A stretch of 64,000 nt of DNA from Allokutzneria sp. A3M-2-11 16 (GTDB lineage Bacteria > Actinomycetota > Actinomycetes > Mycobacteriales > Pseudonocardiaceae), in NCBI RefSeq assembly GCF_024213555.1, contig NZ_JANAVO010000001.1, positions 3,534,001-3,598,000 of the forward strand, written 5' to 3'. This document shows, one piece after another, positions 16,757 to 25,566 of the stretch. Each line of letters begins with the position of its first letter. Within the stretch, counting starts at the first letter, position 1. The position numbers and the translations under genes are program-made. A model generated the notes under the pieces. The model was not told where the DNA came from. It did no database searches and saw only the letters and a list, made by a program, of their open reading frames with translations.

Positions 16757-17605
16757 TCAGCGATTCCGTTGGTAGTGCTCGGCGATCTCGTCGCTGGTGG
16801 TGAGCCAGATGTCGGGCTGAGCGGCGAGGAACTCCAGTGCCTGGTCGAGGTACCCGTGCCGGAACGGCTGGCCGATGACGAACGGGTGCAGGGCGAGCGC
16901 CATGACCCGGCCGCTGTGCTCGGAGTCGGCGCGCAGCTGCTCGTACTGGTCCCTGACGATCTGGACGAATTCCGGCCCGGTGAAGCCCTTGCTGAACAGC
17001 AGCAGGTCGTTGAGTTCGACCGAGTACGGGACGCTGATCATTCCTGGCACGTTCAACGCATAGGGCTGGTCGTCATTCGTCCAGTCCAGCACGTAATCCA
17101 GGCCGAGTTCGGCGAGCAGCGCCGGGGTGTTCACCGTTTCCGTCAATCCTGGGCCCATCCAGCCGCGAGGCCGCTGACCGGTGGCGGCGGTGATGGTGTC
17201 GACGACATCGGTGAGAAAAGCGCGCTCTTCGTCGAGGGCCATGTCGGCCTGCAGAATCGAGTTGGTTCTCCCGTGCGCGAGCCACGCCCAGTTCCGGTCG
17301 AGCCCGGCCTTGATGATCTGCGGGTGGTGTTCGGCGACGGCGGAGTTCAGCAGCGCGCTCGCCCGGATGCCGTGGCGGTCCAAGCTCTGGATCGTGCGCC
17401 AGATGCCGACGCGGGCCCCGTAGTCGCGCCAGCCGTAGTTGAGGGCGTCGGGCATGAGGTCCGCGGTGCCGGGCCAAATGCTGGTCGACGGGCGGTCGGC
17501 CATGAAGTGCTCGATGTTGAGGCCGATGTAGACGGCGACCCGGGCGCCGCCGGGCCAGCTGAGCGGAGGGCGTTCGGTGATCGGGCTGTAGTCGAAGAGC
17601 TCCAT
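16757..17605 (-). CDS. Polysaccharide deacetylase-family hydrolase (PuuE-like)
   Basis: A 282-residue NodB-like deacetylase of the cytoplasmic type. It begins MELFDYSPITERPPLSWPGG and has the TADLMPDALNYGWRDYGARV and GRVMALALHPFVIGQP segments seen in allantoinase/PuuE-like members; no signal peptide is present. The family removes acetyl or related groups from sugars or opens small amides, so the substrate is open. It is divergent from a MerR gene and the two share the palindrome at 17622-17637, so MerR probably controls it. Confidence 0.8.
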   Translation of the reverse strand: MELFDYSPITERPPLSWPGGARVAVYIGLNIEHFMADRPSTSIWPGTADLMPDALNYGWRDYGARVGIWRTIQSLDRHGIRASALLNSAVAEHHPQIIKAGLDRNWAWLAHGRTNSILQADMALDEERAFLTDVVDTITAATGQRPRGWMGPGLTETVNTPALLAELGLDYVLDWTNDDQPYALNVPGMISVPYSVELNDLLLFSKGFTGPEFVQIVRDQYEQLRADSEHSGRVMALALHPFVIGQPFRHGYLDQALEFLAAQPDIWLTTSDEIAEHYQRNR

Positions 17606-17621
17606 GCGGACACGGTAAAAT

Positions 17622-17637
17622 CTGACATCAATGTCAG
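17622..17637. promoter_or_regulatory. MerR-type operator between divergent genes
   Basis: CTGACAT (17622-17628) and ATGTCAG (17631-17637) are perfect 7-bp inverted arms separated by CA. The site sits 17 bp from the deacetylase start and 20 bp from the MerR start, a position suited to joint control of both. Confidence 0.6.
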
Positions 17638-17657
17638 GTTCAACCCCGAGGAGCGAG

Positions 17658-18014
17658 ATGCGGATCGGTGAGCTCGCGCGGCGTACCGGGGTCAGTGAAC
17701 GATCACTGCGCTACTACGAGCAGCAGGGCCTGCTCGTGGCCGATCGCACGCCTGGCGGACAGCGCGAATACCCCGACCGGGCCGTCGACAGGGTCATCCG
17801 CATCCAGGAACTGTTCGCCGCGGGTCTGCACAGCAAGAAGATCGCGCAACTGCTGCCGTGCATGCGGGACGCGGACGGCGGGCCTTCCGAGGTCGCCACC
17901 GGACGGCTGGTCACCGACCTGGTCGCCGAGCGGCAGCGGATCGACCAGATGATCAACAGCCTGGTCAATTCCCGCGACGTGCTCGACGAAGTGATCGACG
18001 CGGCACAGCGCTAA
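17658..18014 (+). CDS. MerR-family transcriptional regulator
   Basis: A 118-residue regulator with the N-terminal winged helix MRIGELARRTGVSERSLRYYEQQGLL (given here in parts: RIGELARRTG, SERSLRYYEQ) and the GGQREYPDRAVDRVIRI wing, followed by a dimerising coiled helix. The short C-terminal end has one Cys (LLPCMRD) only, so metal sensing is not evident. The ATG at 17658 has GAGGAG 5 bases upstream; the in-frame ATG at 17631 lies within the operator and is rejected. Likely regulator of the divergent deacetylase. Confidence 0.85.
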   Translation: MRIGELARRTGVSERSLRYYEQQGLLVADRTPGGQREYPDRAVDRVIRIQELFAAGLHSKKIAQLLPCMRDADGGPSEVATGRLVTDLVAERQRIDQMINSLVNSRDVLDEVIDAAQR

Positions 18015-18029
18015 TGATGACCTGACAGA

Positions 18030-19220
18030 TTACGAGTCTGCTAGCGCTCGTCGTCGGGCGAGGTGGTCGCGTTCAACGGGATTCGTCGCCAAGCTCAGTG
18101 CGGTGTCATAGGCGGCGATCGCTTCCAAAGTGCGGCCCAGAGAACGGAGGAACTCCGCGCGAGCCGCGAAGAGCAGATGGGAACGAGGGAGTTCCCGAGC
18201 CTCAACAAGCCGGTCGAGCAGGCCCAAGCCCACCGCCGGGCCTTCCGCGAAACCGACCGCGACAGCGCGGTTCAACGTGACCACAGGCGACGGAGCGACG
18301 GTTTCCAATAGCGCGTACAGCTCCGCGGCGCGCGGCCAGTCGGTCTCATCCCGGGCGTGGGCCGCGGCGATCGCGGCCCGGATCGCATAGGGCGTGGCGG
18401 GCGCGTTCTCGACCAGAGCGATGCCTTCGGCGATCTGCTTGTGGTTCCACAAAGTTCGGTCCTGATCGGCGAAGAGAACGAGTCGCCCCTCGTCGTCGAC
18501 CCTGGCCCGGCGCCGCGAATCCTGGAAGAGCAGCAGCGCCAGCAGCGCACGCGCCTCCGGCTCCTCCGGCATCAGCTCGGCGAGGAGCCTGGCGAAGCCG
18601 AGCGCCCGCTCGCACAGCTCCTCCCGCACCAGCTGGCTGCCCGCGGTCGCCGCGTAGCCCTCGGTGAAGATCAGCTCCACCACGGCGAGCACCGCGGGAA
18701 GCCGGTGTGGCAGCTCGGAATCGGCCGGGACGGCATACGGAATCCGCGCCAGGGCGATCTTCTTCTTCGCGGTCGTGAGACGCGCGGCCATGGCCGACTC
18801 GGTCACCAGGAACATCCTCGCCACCTCGGCGGTCGACAACCCGCCGAGGTAGCGCAGGGCCAAGGCCACGCGCGCGGGCATCGCCAACGCCGGGTGACAG
18901 CACGTGAAGATGAGCCGCAGCCGCTCGTCGACGACGCGTGACGGTGGTTCGGCCGCCAGCTCGTCCTCGGTCAGCGTGGCACCGAGCAATCGCAGCTTCT
19001 CGGCGAAGACCTTGTTGCGGCGCAAGTGATCCAGAGCTTTGCGGCGCGCGGTGGTGAGCAGCCACGCGTGGGGGTTGGCGGGCTCACCGCGCTCGGGCCA
19101 GGTACCCAGCGCGGCAAGCACGGCCTCGGACAGCACGTCTTCCGCGAGGTCGAAATCGCGCAGGTCGGCGACCAGCACCGCGAGCAGCCGCGCGCGATCG
19201 GCGGGAGACAGCGTGACCAC
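18030..19220 (-). CDS. ECF42-type RNA polymerase sigma factor
   Basis: A 396-residue sigma factor. Region 2 starts ADRARLLAVLVADLRDFD and contains LAEDVLSEAV, while region 4 contains LRYLGGLSTAEVAR. After about residue 190 a helical, TPR-like extension continues (ELYALLETVAPSPVVTLNRAVAV), the hallmark of group ECF42. These sigma factors are coupled to genes for YCII/DGPF proteins, and such a gene lies 4 bp upstream here. The GTG at 19220 was chosen; upstream frame is antisense to nothing useful. No anti-sigma factor is adjacent, as expected for this group. Confidence 0.88.
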   Translation of the reverse strand: MVTLSPADRARLLAVLVADLRDFDLAEDVLSEAVLAALGTWPERGEPANPHAWLLTTARRKALDHLRRNKVFAEKLRLLGATLTEDELAAEPPSRVVDERLRLIFTCCHPALAMPARVALALRYLGGLSTAEVARMFLVTESAMAARLTTAKKKIALARIPYAVPADSELPHRLPAVLAVVELIFTEGYAATAGSQLVREELCERALGFARLLAELMPEEPEARALLALLLFQDSRRRARVDDEGRLVLFADQDRTLWNHKQIAEGIALVENAPATPYAIRAAIAAAHARDETDWPRAAELYALLETVAPSPVVTLNRAVAVGFAEGPAVGLGLLDRLVEARELPRSHLLFAARAEFLRSLGRTLEAIAAYDTALSLATNPVERDHLARRRALADS

Positions 19221-19224
19221 GGCG

Positions 19225-19572
19225 TCAGTGATCGGCGACCGGGTGCACCTGGATCGCCTCGAACGAGAGCAGGGGAGCCTTGCGCGCCCACGCCAGCGCC
19301 GCGTCCAGGTCCGGGCACTCCAGGAGGTAGAAGCCACCCAGCCACTCGGTCGTCTCGGTGTAGGTGCCGTCGGTCACCAGCACCTGCTCGTCCTGCTTGC
19401 GCACGGTGGTCACGGTGGACGACGGCCCGAGCCCGGCGCCGTGCACCAGAACTCCCGCTTCGACCAGGGACTTCGCGAACTTCCCGTTGTCGGAGATGTT
19501 CTGCTTCTGGTCGGCGTCCGCCATCGACGCCCACTGCTGCTCGTCGCTGAGGACGGTGAGTAGGTACTGCAT
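19225..19572 (-). CDS. YCII-related (DGPF) protein
   Basis: A 115-residue ferredoxin-like-fold protein of the YCII family, starting MQYLLTVLSDEQQ and containing GTYTETTEWLGGFYLLECPD and ALAWARKAPL. GGAGAGG precedes the ATG at 19572. Its stop is 4 bp from the ECF42 sigma gene, so the pair is one unit. In ECF42 systems these proteins are usually target genes of the sigma factor and may have a catalytic role, but the reaction is unknown. Confidence 0.85.
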   Translation of the reverse strand: MQYLLTVLSDEQQWASMADADQKQNISDNGKFAKSLVEAGVLVHGAGLGPSSTVTTVRKQDEQVLVTDGTYTETTEWLGGFYLLECPDLDAALAWARKAPLLSFEAIQVHPVADH

Positions 19573-19724
19573 GATCGGTTCCTCTCCGTTCGACTCCATC
19601 CCACCACTGCCGGGGGACATGGACATGACGAACGGCTCCGCGTCGGATCGAAAGCCGGGCGGAGTGACCTGGACCACATCGACGCTGAGCCGGGGCGGCG
19701 CGGTCGGCGCCGCCCCGGGCTCGA

Positions 19725-20585
19725 TCAGCCGAAGTAGCCGTTGAAGAGCAGCTCGCTGACCTTCGTCGTGGTTTCCTTGCCCACGTCGAAGCCGTCCTTG
19801 ATCACCATGGTGTTGCTCATGATCGCGACGGTGTAGCGCTCGCGCGGGCCGACGAACCCGACGGAGTTCATGATCCACGAACCGTCGTCGTTGTCGTCGG
19901 ACCAGCCGTTCTTGTTGCCGGGCTGGGCCTTCGCGCCCGCACCCCAGACGCCCCACTGCTGGTTGGCGTCGACGGTGCGCATCTCCTTGACGATGTAGTC
20001 GCGGTGCTTGGCGGGCAGCTTGCCCAGCACGTAGTTGACCAGGCGGTCCAGGTCGTTCGGGGTGGTGAGGATCCAGCCCCAGTGGTGCGGGTGCTTGTCG
20101 GTGAACTTCATGTCGGTCATGCCGTAGAGCGGGAAGCGCTTGGCGAACTCGGCCTCGCCGCCGAAGCGCTTCCACAGCGTGTGCGCGGCGTCGTCATCGC
20201 TGGAGTTGAGCATCCTGCGCATCAGCTCGCGGTCCTCGGCGGTCAGCTTGACCGCGCCGGAGTCGTTGCGCAGCAACAGGTCGACCACCATCGCCAGCTT
20301 CGGGGTGGAGCACGCCCACGCGTGCGTCCCCGCGGCGGGGTTGCGCCAGACGGCGCCGGTCAGGCGGTCCCGGACGACGATGCCGGTGACACCGGGGCGG
20401 CTCTCGGCGTACTTCTGCGCCTTGGCGATGCGCGCGCGCAGCTCGCCAGGGAAGAAGACGGCGACGCCCGTTCCGACCGATCCGGCCGGGGCCGGGGCGG
20501 CCTGGGCGACCGGCACGGTCAGGAAAGCAGTCACGGTCGTCGCGGCGAGGACGCCGGCGACCAGACCCTTGTTGATCTTTCTCAC
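19725..20585 (-). CDS. Secreted class A beta-lactamase-like serine hydrolase
   Basis: A 286-residue protein with a clear signal peptide (KGLVAGVLAATTVTAFLTVP, then VAQAAPA). The active-site tetrad is recognisable: STPK (S-x-x-K) near residue 92, SSDDDA (S-D-N-like element) near 129 and GNKNGW (K-x-G) near 226. Relatives include beta-lactamases and D-Ala-D-Ala peptidase-like proteins, so resistance to penicillins cannot be claimed. The start used is GTG 20585. It sits alone, followed by the sigma/YCII unit after about 150 bp. Confidence 0.82.
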   Translation of the reverse strand: MRKINKGLVAGVLAATTVTAFLTVPVAQAAPAPAGSVGTGVAVFFPGELRARIAKAQKYAESRPGVTGIVVRDRLTGAVWRNPAAGTHAWACSTPKLAMVVDLLLRNDSGAVKLTAEDRELMRRMLNSSDDDAAHTLWKRFGGEAEFAKRFPLYGMTDMKFTDKHPHHWGWILTTPNDLDRLVNYVLGKLPAKHRDYIVKEMRTVDANQQWGVWGAGAKAQPGNKNGWSDDNDDGSWIMNSVGFVGPRERYTVAIMSNTMVIKDGFDVGKETTTKVSELLFNGYFG

Positions 20586-20764
20586 GCCATCGAGCGTATG
20601 CGGGTCCTGACCAGGAAATCTCCCCGGGCCGGGAGTGCCGAAGCGTTGTCCGACCGAGAACTGCCGGTGACCAGCTTCTCCGATCGGGTGAGGAGTCGCG
20701 CACGGGCTAACGATTTTCGGCGCAGGGCGAAACGCGAGGTACTGATCAAGGCGAAGGTGGGGTC

Positions 20765-21919
20765 ATGGCGGCGGAGTCCTGGCACGCGGCACGGCTGGTT
20801 CCGACCTCCGGCATCGATGGTGCGGAGGAGCGGGAGCGGCGGTCGGTCTCGGCCTTACTCGCCGTCCTCGCCGCCGTCCCGGAGTTCGGCGCGGCCGTCG
20901 CGGCGACGCTGGGCGCGCCGTGCGGGCGGATCGAGACGTTCGTGGACGTCCCGTTCCGCGTCGGTGACCTCGTGTTCGCGCCGGGCGGCCTGATCCGGGT
21001 CACCAGGGGAGCCTGCCGCTGGACCGCGCTCGTGGAGGTGAAGACCGGCTGCGACGCCATTCCGGCCGACCGGCTGGGCACCTGCCTGAGCCTGGCGCGG
21101 GAGCAGGGCTTCGACGCGGTGGTCACCATCTCCAACGAGGTGCCCGCCGTCCCCGCTCCGTGTCTGCCCACAGTGGACGAAGCACGGCGGCTGCAGATCT
21201 CCTGGTCCCAGCTGCTGTGCAAGGCGGTCGCGGCGCGCGGCGCAGTCAACGAGGATCGGGCCTGGATCCTCGGCGAGCTGATCGGCTACCTGGAGCACCC
21301 CCGCTCCGGCACGGTGGCCTTCGACGACATGGGCGAAGCCTGGGAGCCAGCACGCGAAGCGCTCGCCGCGGGCACGCTGCGCGCGGAGGACCACGCGGCC
21401 ACCGAGGTCGCGGCCCGCTTCGACGAGCTGCTGCGCTTCGCCAGCCTCCGGCTCGGCGTGGAGGCCACGCCCGCCCTGTCCCGCAAGGAAAGCGTCGATC
21501 CGGCGCTGCGCACGCACGCCCTCGCCGAGCGGCTCGTCGACGAGGGCACGCTGACCGGCGCCATCCGCATCCCGGGCAGCGCGGGCCTGCTGCACGTGAC
21601 CGTCGACCTGCGCGCGGACCGGCTCGCCTGCTACGTCGACATGGACACGCCGCGCGACGGCCGCCCGGCGACCAAGGCGAACTGGGTGGAGCGACAGCTC
21701 AGGAACGCGCCGTCGACCGTGCGGGTCGAGCAGCAGCAGGAGCTGCGCTCGTTCCGCATCTCGCAGGAGTTCCCGATGGGCACGGGGCGCGCCGGGTTCG
21801 TCGGCTCGGTGCTGACGGCGATCACCACGTTCTACGAGGACGTCGTGCAGAACATCAGGACCCGGTCGGCGGCGGTGCCGCGGATGCGGTCCGGTGAGGC
21901 GGTCGCGGGAGCGCTGTAG
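20765..21919 (+). CDS. PD-(D/E)XK-like protein, paralogue A with altered active site
   Basis: A 384-residue protein starting MAAESWHAARLVPTSGI and closely related along its length to the gene at 22834. The family resembles PD-(D/E)XK nucleases: after an acidic residue the E-x-K pair is in WTALVEVKTG. In the paralogue the first acidic residue lies in IPDGLVRV; here it is APGGLIRV, so the Asp is replaced by Gly. Another difference is a missing block of about 31 residues after TVRVE near residue 320. Both suggest the catalytic function is lost or changed. GGTGGGG precedes the ATG at 20765. Confidence 0.7.
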   Translation: MAAESWHAARLVPTSGIDGAEERERRSVSALLAVLAAVPEFGAAVAATLGAPCGRIETFVDVPFRVGDLVFAPGGLIRVTRGACRWTALVEVKTGCDAIPADRLGTCLSLAREQGFDAVVTISNEVPAVPAPCLPTVDEARRLQISWSQLLCKAVAARGAVNEDRAWILGELIGYLEHPRSGTVAFDDMGEAWEPAREALAAGTLRAEDHAATEVAARFDELLRFASLRLGVEATPALSRKESVDPALRTHALAERLVDEGTLTGAIRIPGSAGLLHVTVDLRADRLACYVDMDTPRDGRPATKANWVERQLRNAPSTVRVEQQQELRSFRISQEFPMGTGRAGFVGSVLTAITTFYEDVVQNIRTRSAAVPRMRSGEAVAGAL

Positions 21920-22687
21920 CTAGAACCGCGGCGGGCGCTTGTCGAGGAACGCCCGCACGCCCTCGGCGTACTCCGGGCTGGTGTGGCTCGCCTCGAACAG
22001 CGCGTGCAGGTCGTCGTCCTCGGCGTGCAGGCCGTCGGTGATCCGGTTGACCACCGTCTTGGCGCCGCGCACGCTGACCTGGGCGCGGGTGGCCAGCACG
22101 GCCGCCAGTTCCTTGGCCCGCGCCGCGAGGTCGGTGGCCGGGTGCACCTCGTTGACCAGCCCGATGCGCAGCGCGGTGGCCGCGTCGATCAGGTCGGCGG
22201 AGAACAGGATCTGCTTCGCCCACGCCGGGCCGACCGCCTCGACGAGCCGCTTCGTCGACATGAAGTGGTAGATGATGCCGAGCTTGGCCGGGGTGATGCC
22301 GAACCGCGCGTCCTCGGCGGCGACGCGGATGTCGCACGCCAGCGCGATCTCGCAGCCGCCGCCGACGCAGAACCCGGTGATCGCGGCGATCACGGGCTTG
22401 CTGAGCGTGGCGATGGCGCGTTCGCCCGCGTGCACGACCTCGCTGTAGGCGCGGGCGCCCTCGGCCCCGCTGCGCAGCGTGCCGAACTCGCTGATGTCCG
22501 CGCCCGCGGAGAAGTGGTCGCCGCCCTGGACCACCAGGACCCGGACCGCGTCGTCGCGCTCGACCCGGTCCACCAGGCCGGGCAGCGCGGACCACATGGC
22601 GTGGCTCATCGCGTTGCGCTTCGCGGGCCGGTCGATGGTCAGGGTCGCCACCGCGCCGTCGACGGTCAGCTGGAGGTGCTCGCTCAC
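21920..22687 (-). CDS. Enoyl-CoA hydratase/isomerase family protein
   Basis: A 255-residue crotonase-fold protein. The oxyanion-hole loops are HFSAGADISEFG and ITGFCVGGGCEIALACDI, and FGITPAKLGIIYHF follows. The first conserved acid of hydratases is present in neither of its usual two positions with certainty, so hydratase versus isomerase or other crotonase chemistry is open. The GTG at 22687 was chosen for normal length. Its stop abuts, without gap, the stop of the convergent gene. It lies between two paralogues of the PD-(D/E)XK-like family. Confidence 0.85.
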   Translation of the reverse strand: MSEHLQLTVDGAVATLTIDRPAKRNAMSHAMWSALPGLVDRVERDDAVRVLVVQGGDHFSAGADISEFGTLRSGAEGARAYSEVVHAGERAIATLSKPVIAAITGFCVGGGCEIALACDIRVAAEDARFGITPAKLGIIYHFMSTKRLVEAVGPAWAKQILFSADLIDAATALRIGLVNEVHPATDLAARAKELAAVLATRAQVSVRGAKTVVNRITDGLHAEDDDLHALFEASHTSPEYAEGVRAFLDKRPPRF

Positions 22688-22833
22688 CCCGCAACGGTAG
22701 CTCCTGGACGGACGGGGAAATCTGGGCGTGTGCCCATGCTCGTGTGGCCGTTCGGGTGAAGCCGCTGGACCGGTTAACGGATCTTCCCGTTGCTCCGAAA
22801 CGCCGACTGTTCCCGGAGAAAGAGGGTCACGAC

Positions 22834-24211
22834 ATGGCAGAAGAGTCCTGGCACGCCGCACGGCTCATCCCGACCTCGGGCATCAGCGGCGCCGACGAGC
22901 AGGAGCGCCGCGCCACCTCGGCGCTGCTCGCGGTCATGTCCGTCGTGCGGGAGTTCGGCCGGGCCGTGGTCCAGCCCTTCGGCGCGCCCGCCGGACGGGT
23001 CGAGACCTTCATCGAGGTCCCGTTCCAGTTGGGGGAGAAGAAGTTCATCCCGGACGGCCTCGTCCGGGTCACGCGCGGCGCTCGGACCTGGACCGCGCTC
23101 GTGGAGGTCAAGACCGGGAACAACGCGTTGCAGGCCGAGCAGCTCGACGCCTACCTCGACGTCGCGCGGGAGCAGGGGTTCGACGCGCTGCTGACGATCT
23201 CCAACGAGATCCCCGCTGTTCCCGGTCAGCATCCGACCACAGTGGACAAGCGCAGGCTGCGCAAGGTCGCCCTGCACCACCTCTCCTGGTCGCAGCTGCT
23301 GTGCGAGGCGGTGATGCAGAAGGAGCACCGCGGCGTCGCCGATCCCGAGCAGGCGTGGATCCTCGGTGAGCTGATCCGCTACCTGGAGCACCCGCGCTCC
23401 GGGGCGATGATGTTCGACGACATGGGGTCTTCGTGGGTGCCCGCGCGGGACGCACTCGCCGCGGGCACGTTGCGGGCGAACGACAGCGCCGCGTCCGAGG
23501 TCGCGTTGCGCTTCGACGCGCTGGTGCGGTTCGCGTGCCTTCAGCTCGGCAGGCAGCTCGGCACCGAGGTCACGCCCTCCTTGTCCCGCAAGGAGATCGC
23601 CGATCCGGCCCTGCGAACGCAGACGCAGGCGGCGCAGTTGGCCGCGAACGGCGTCCTCGTGGGGGCCATCCGGATTCCGGACACCGTGGGGACCCTGCAC
23701 GTCACCGCGGACCTCCGTGCCGGGCAGGTCGTCTGCCACGTCGACGTGGACGCGCCTCGGGAAGGGCGGCCGACCACGCGGGTGAACTGGTTGGTGCGCC
23801 AGCTCAAGAACGCGCCGGAAACCGTGCGCGTGGAGAGTTTTCTGATGCACTCCAGGGGACAGGGCGCCGCCGAGCTGTTGCGTGACGTGCGGCTCCGGGC
23901 GGAGCTGATGGTGGTCGACGCGAAGCGGGACCTGCGGTCGTTCCGGATCGCGCAGAACTTCGCCATGGGGGTCAAGCGCGGTTCCGGGCGGGGAGCGTTC
24001 ATCGACTCGGTGCTCTCCGCGATCAACCAGTTCTACGAGGGGGTCGTGCAGGACCTCAAGCCGTGGTCGGCCCAGCCGCCGCGCATCCGGCCGGACGAGT
24101 CCTTCGCGCCACCCGCCGAGGTTCCGGTCGCCGCTCGTCTCCACCGCACCCTCCTCGCAGGACGGAGCGGAGCCGGCACCGCCGCAGTTCCCGGTGGCCG
24201 GGGCTTTGTAG
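22834..24211 (+). CDS. PD-(D/E)XK-like protein, paralogue B, frameshifted near its C terminus
   Basis: The ATG at 22834 begins MAEESWHAARLIPTSGI. It has the intact triad of a PD-(D/E)XK-like site: Asp in IPDGLVRV and Glu/Lys in WTALVEVKTGNN. The reading frame runs open to 24885, across the whole opposite-strand TetR gene, which is implausible. One base removed near 24141 instead gives an end of APSSQDGAEPAPPQFPVAGAL and TAG at 24209-24211, and VAGAL is also the terminus of paralogue A. The real gene therefore ends at 24211. Whether the shift is natural or a sequencing error is not known. I recall such proteins being annotated as stress-response proteins. Confidence 0.65.
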
Positions 24212-24216
24212 GGCGC

Positions 24217-24855
24217 TCAGGGCACGTAGCCGTGGAGGAACGCGTGCACCCCGGTGGTCACCATCTCGGTGATCTCCTCGGCGGACGGTTCGGCGCCCGG
24301 GTAGGACGGGTTCCACGCGCCGATCAGCACGAGCAGGTGGACCGCCGCGCGATCGGTGTTGGTCACCCGCAACAACCCCTGTTCGCTGAGCCGCCGCAGG
24401 TGCCCCGCCAGTTCACGGCGGACCCGCAGCGGTCCGTTCTCCTGCCACGCCTCGATCGCGGCCTCGGGGATGTGCGCGGCCTCCGCGTTGATCTGCCGGA
24501 CCAGTGCGAAGTGCTCGCTCGGGCCCGCGTTCGGGCTCGCCCACTCCAGGCCGAACTCGATCAGGTCCGCCGCCAGGTCGGTGACCTTGCGCAGGTGCCG
24601 GTCGATGACCTCGATCTGCCGCTGCGCGGTGCGGGCCGCACTCGCCTGGATGACGGCCTCGAACAGCTCGGCCTTGCCGCGGAAGTGGTTGTAGATCGTC
24701 CGCGTGGACACCCCGGCCGCCTCGGCGATGGTGTCGATGCTCGCCCGGGTGTAGCCGTCGCGCGCGAAGACCGTGAGCGCCCCGTCGAGCATCGCGGCGC
24801 GCTTGTCGGTGCTCCCGCCGCGCGGCCGCCCCCGGGCGCTGTTCTTGCTGGTCAT
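24217..24855 (-). CDS. TetR-family transcriptional regulator
   Basis: A 212-residue one-component regulator. The HTH lies in residues 20-65 (ARDGYTRASIDTIAEAAGVS, then TRTIYNHFRGKAELFEAV), with an acidic C-terminal ligand-binding domain. CGAGGAG precedes the ATG at 24855. It is divergent from an NADPH-dependent FMN reductase gene, and the 110 bp between holds two 16-bp direct repeats, so it probably represses that gene and itself. The convergent paralogue B ends 5 bp away. Confidence 0.88.
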   Translation of the reverse strand: MTSKNSARGRPRGGSTDKRAAMLDGALTVFARDGYTRASIDTIAEAAGVSTRTIYNHFRGKAELFEAVIQASAARTAQRQIEVIDRHLRKVTDLAADLIEFGLEWASPNAGPSEHFALVRQINAEAAHIPEAAIEAWQENGPLRVRRELAGHLRRLSEQGLLRVTNTDRAAVHLLVLIGAWNPSYPGAEPSAEEITEMVTTGVHAFLHGYVP

Positions 24856-24887
24856 CGCGTTCTCCTCGGGTTGGGCGCACGGTGAAG

Positions 24888-24924
24888 TGCAATGAGCGTT
24901 GTATTTATTGCCATGGTCGTTGTA
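24888..24924. promoter_or_regulatory. Tandem direct repeat, candidate TetR operator
   Basis: TGCAATGAGCGTTGTA (24888-24903) and TGCCATGGTCGTTGTA (24909-24924) match at 13 of 16 bases and are 21 bp apart, two helical turns. They lie between the TetR and FMN-reductase genes and overlap AT-rich promoter-like sequence. Confidence 0.5.
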
Positions 24925-24965
24925 CTTTACCTTCCGTGCCGACCCGCATCGAAGGAGCAGACCGG

Positions 24966-25559
24966 ATGACCCGCATCGCAGTCCTCATCGGCAGTACCCG
25001 CCCCGGCCGTCGCGGCGTGACCGTGGCCGACTGGGTGGCCAAGGCCGCCGCCGAGCACGCCGCGGTGGCGGCGGGCGAGGTCGAGATCGACGTGATCGAC
25101 CTCGCCGACCACTCGCTGCCGCTGCTGGACGAGCCCGTGCCCGCGCTCGCCGCCGACTACCGCCACGAGCACACCCGGAACTGGGCCGAGGTGATCGGCT
25201 CGTACGACGGCTTCGTTTTCGTGACTCCCGAGTACAACCACTCCTTCCCCGCCGCGTTGAAGAACGCGATCGACTACCTGTTCGCCGAGTGGAACGACAA
25301 GGCCGCGGGCTTCGTGAGCTACGGCGCGCACGGTGGCATCCGCGCCGTCGAGCAGCTCCGCCCGGTGCTCGCCGAGGTGAAGCTGGCCACCGTGCGCACG
25401 CAGGTGTTCTTCTCGATGGCCGGAGACATCGAGCTGTTCACCGATCCGGACGCGTGGACGGCCAGCTCCTACCAGGTGGAGAACCTGAGCGCCATGCTCG
25501 ACGAGCTCATCGCCTGGTCGGCGGCGTTGAAACCGTTGCGCGCCAAGGCTGCTGCTTGA
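24966..25559 (+). CDS. NADPH-dependent FMN reductase family protein
   Basis: A 197-residue flavodoxin-fold oxidoreductase. The phosphate-binding loop IGSTRPGRRG is near residue 8, and the family motif TPEYNHSFPAALKNAIDYL is near 90. Such enzymes reduce FMN, quinones or azo compounds using NAD(P)H. AAGGAG at 24952-24957 supports the ATG at 24966. It is probably controlled by the divergent TetR protein. Substrate is not resolved. Confidence 0.9.
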   Translation: MTRIAVLIGSTRPGRRGVTVADWVAKAAAEHAAVAAGEVEIDVIDLADHSLPLLDEPVPALAADYRHEHTRNWAEVIGSYDGFVFVTPEYNHSFPAALKNAIDYLFAEWNDKAAGFVSYGAHGGIRAVEQLRPVLAEVKLATVRTQVFFSMAGDIELFTDPDAWTASSYQVENLSAMLDELIAWSAALKPLRAKAAA

Positions 25560-25566
25560 CCTCCGT

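Noticed and set aside
22834-24885. Single 680-residue protein running through the tetR gene
   Set aside because: The second half is antisense to an intact TetR gene. A one-base phase change gives an ending that matches the paralogue.
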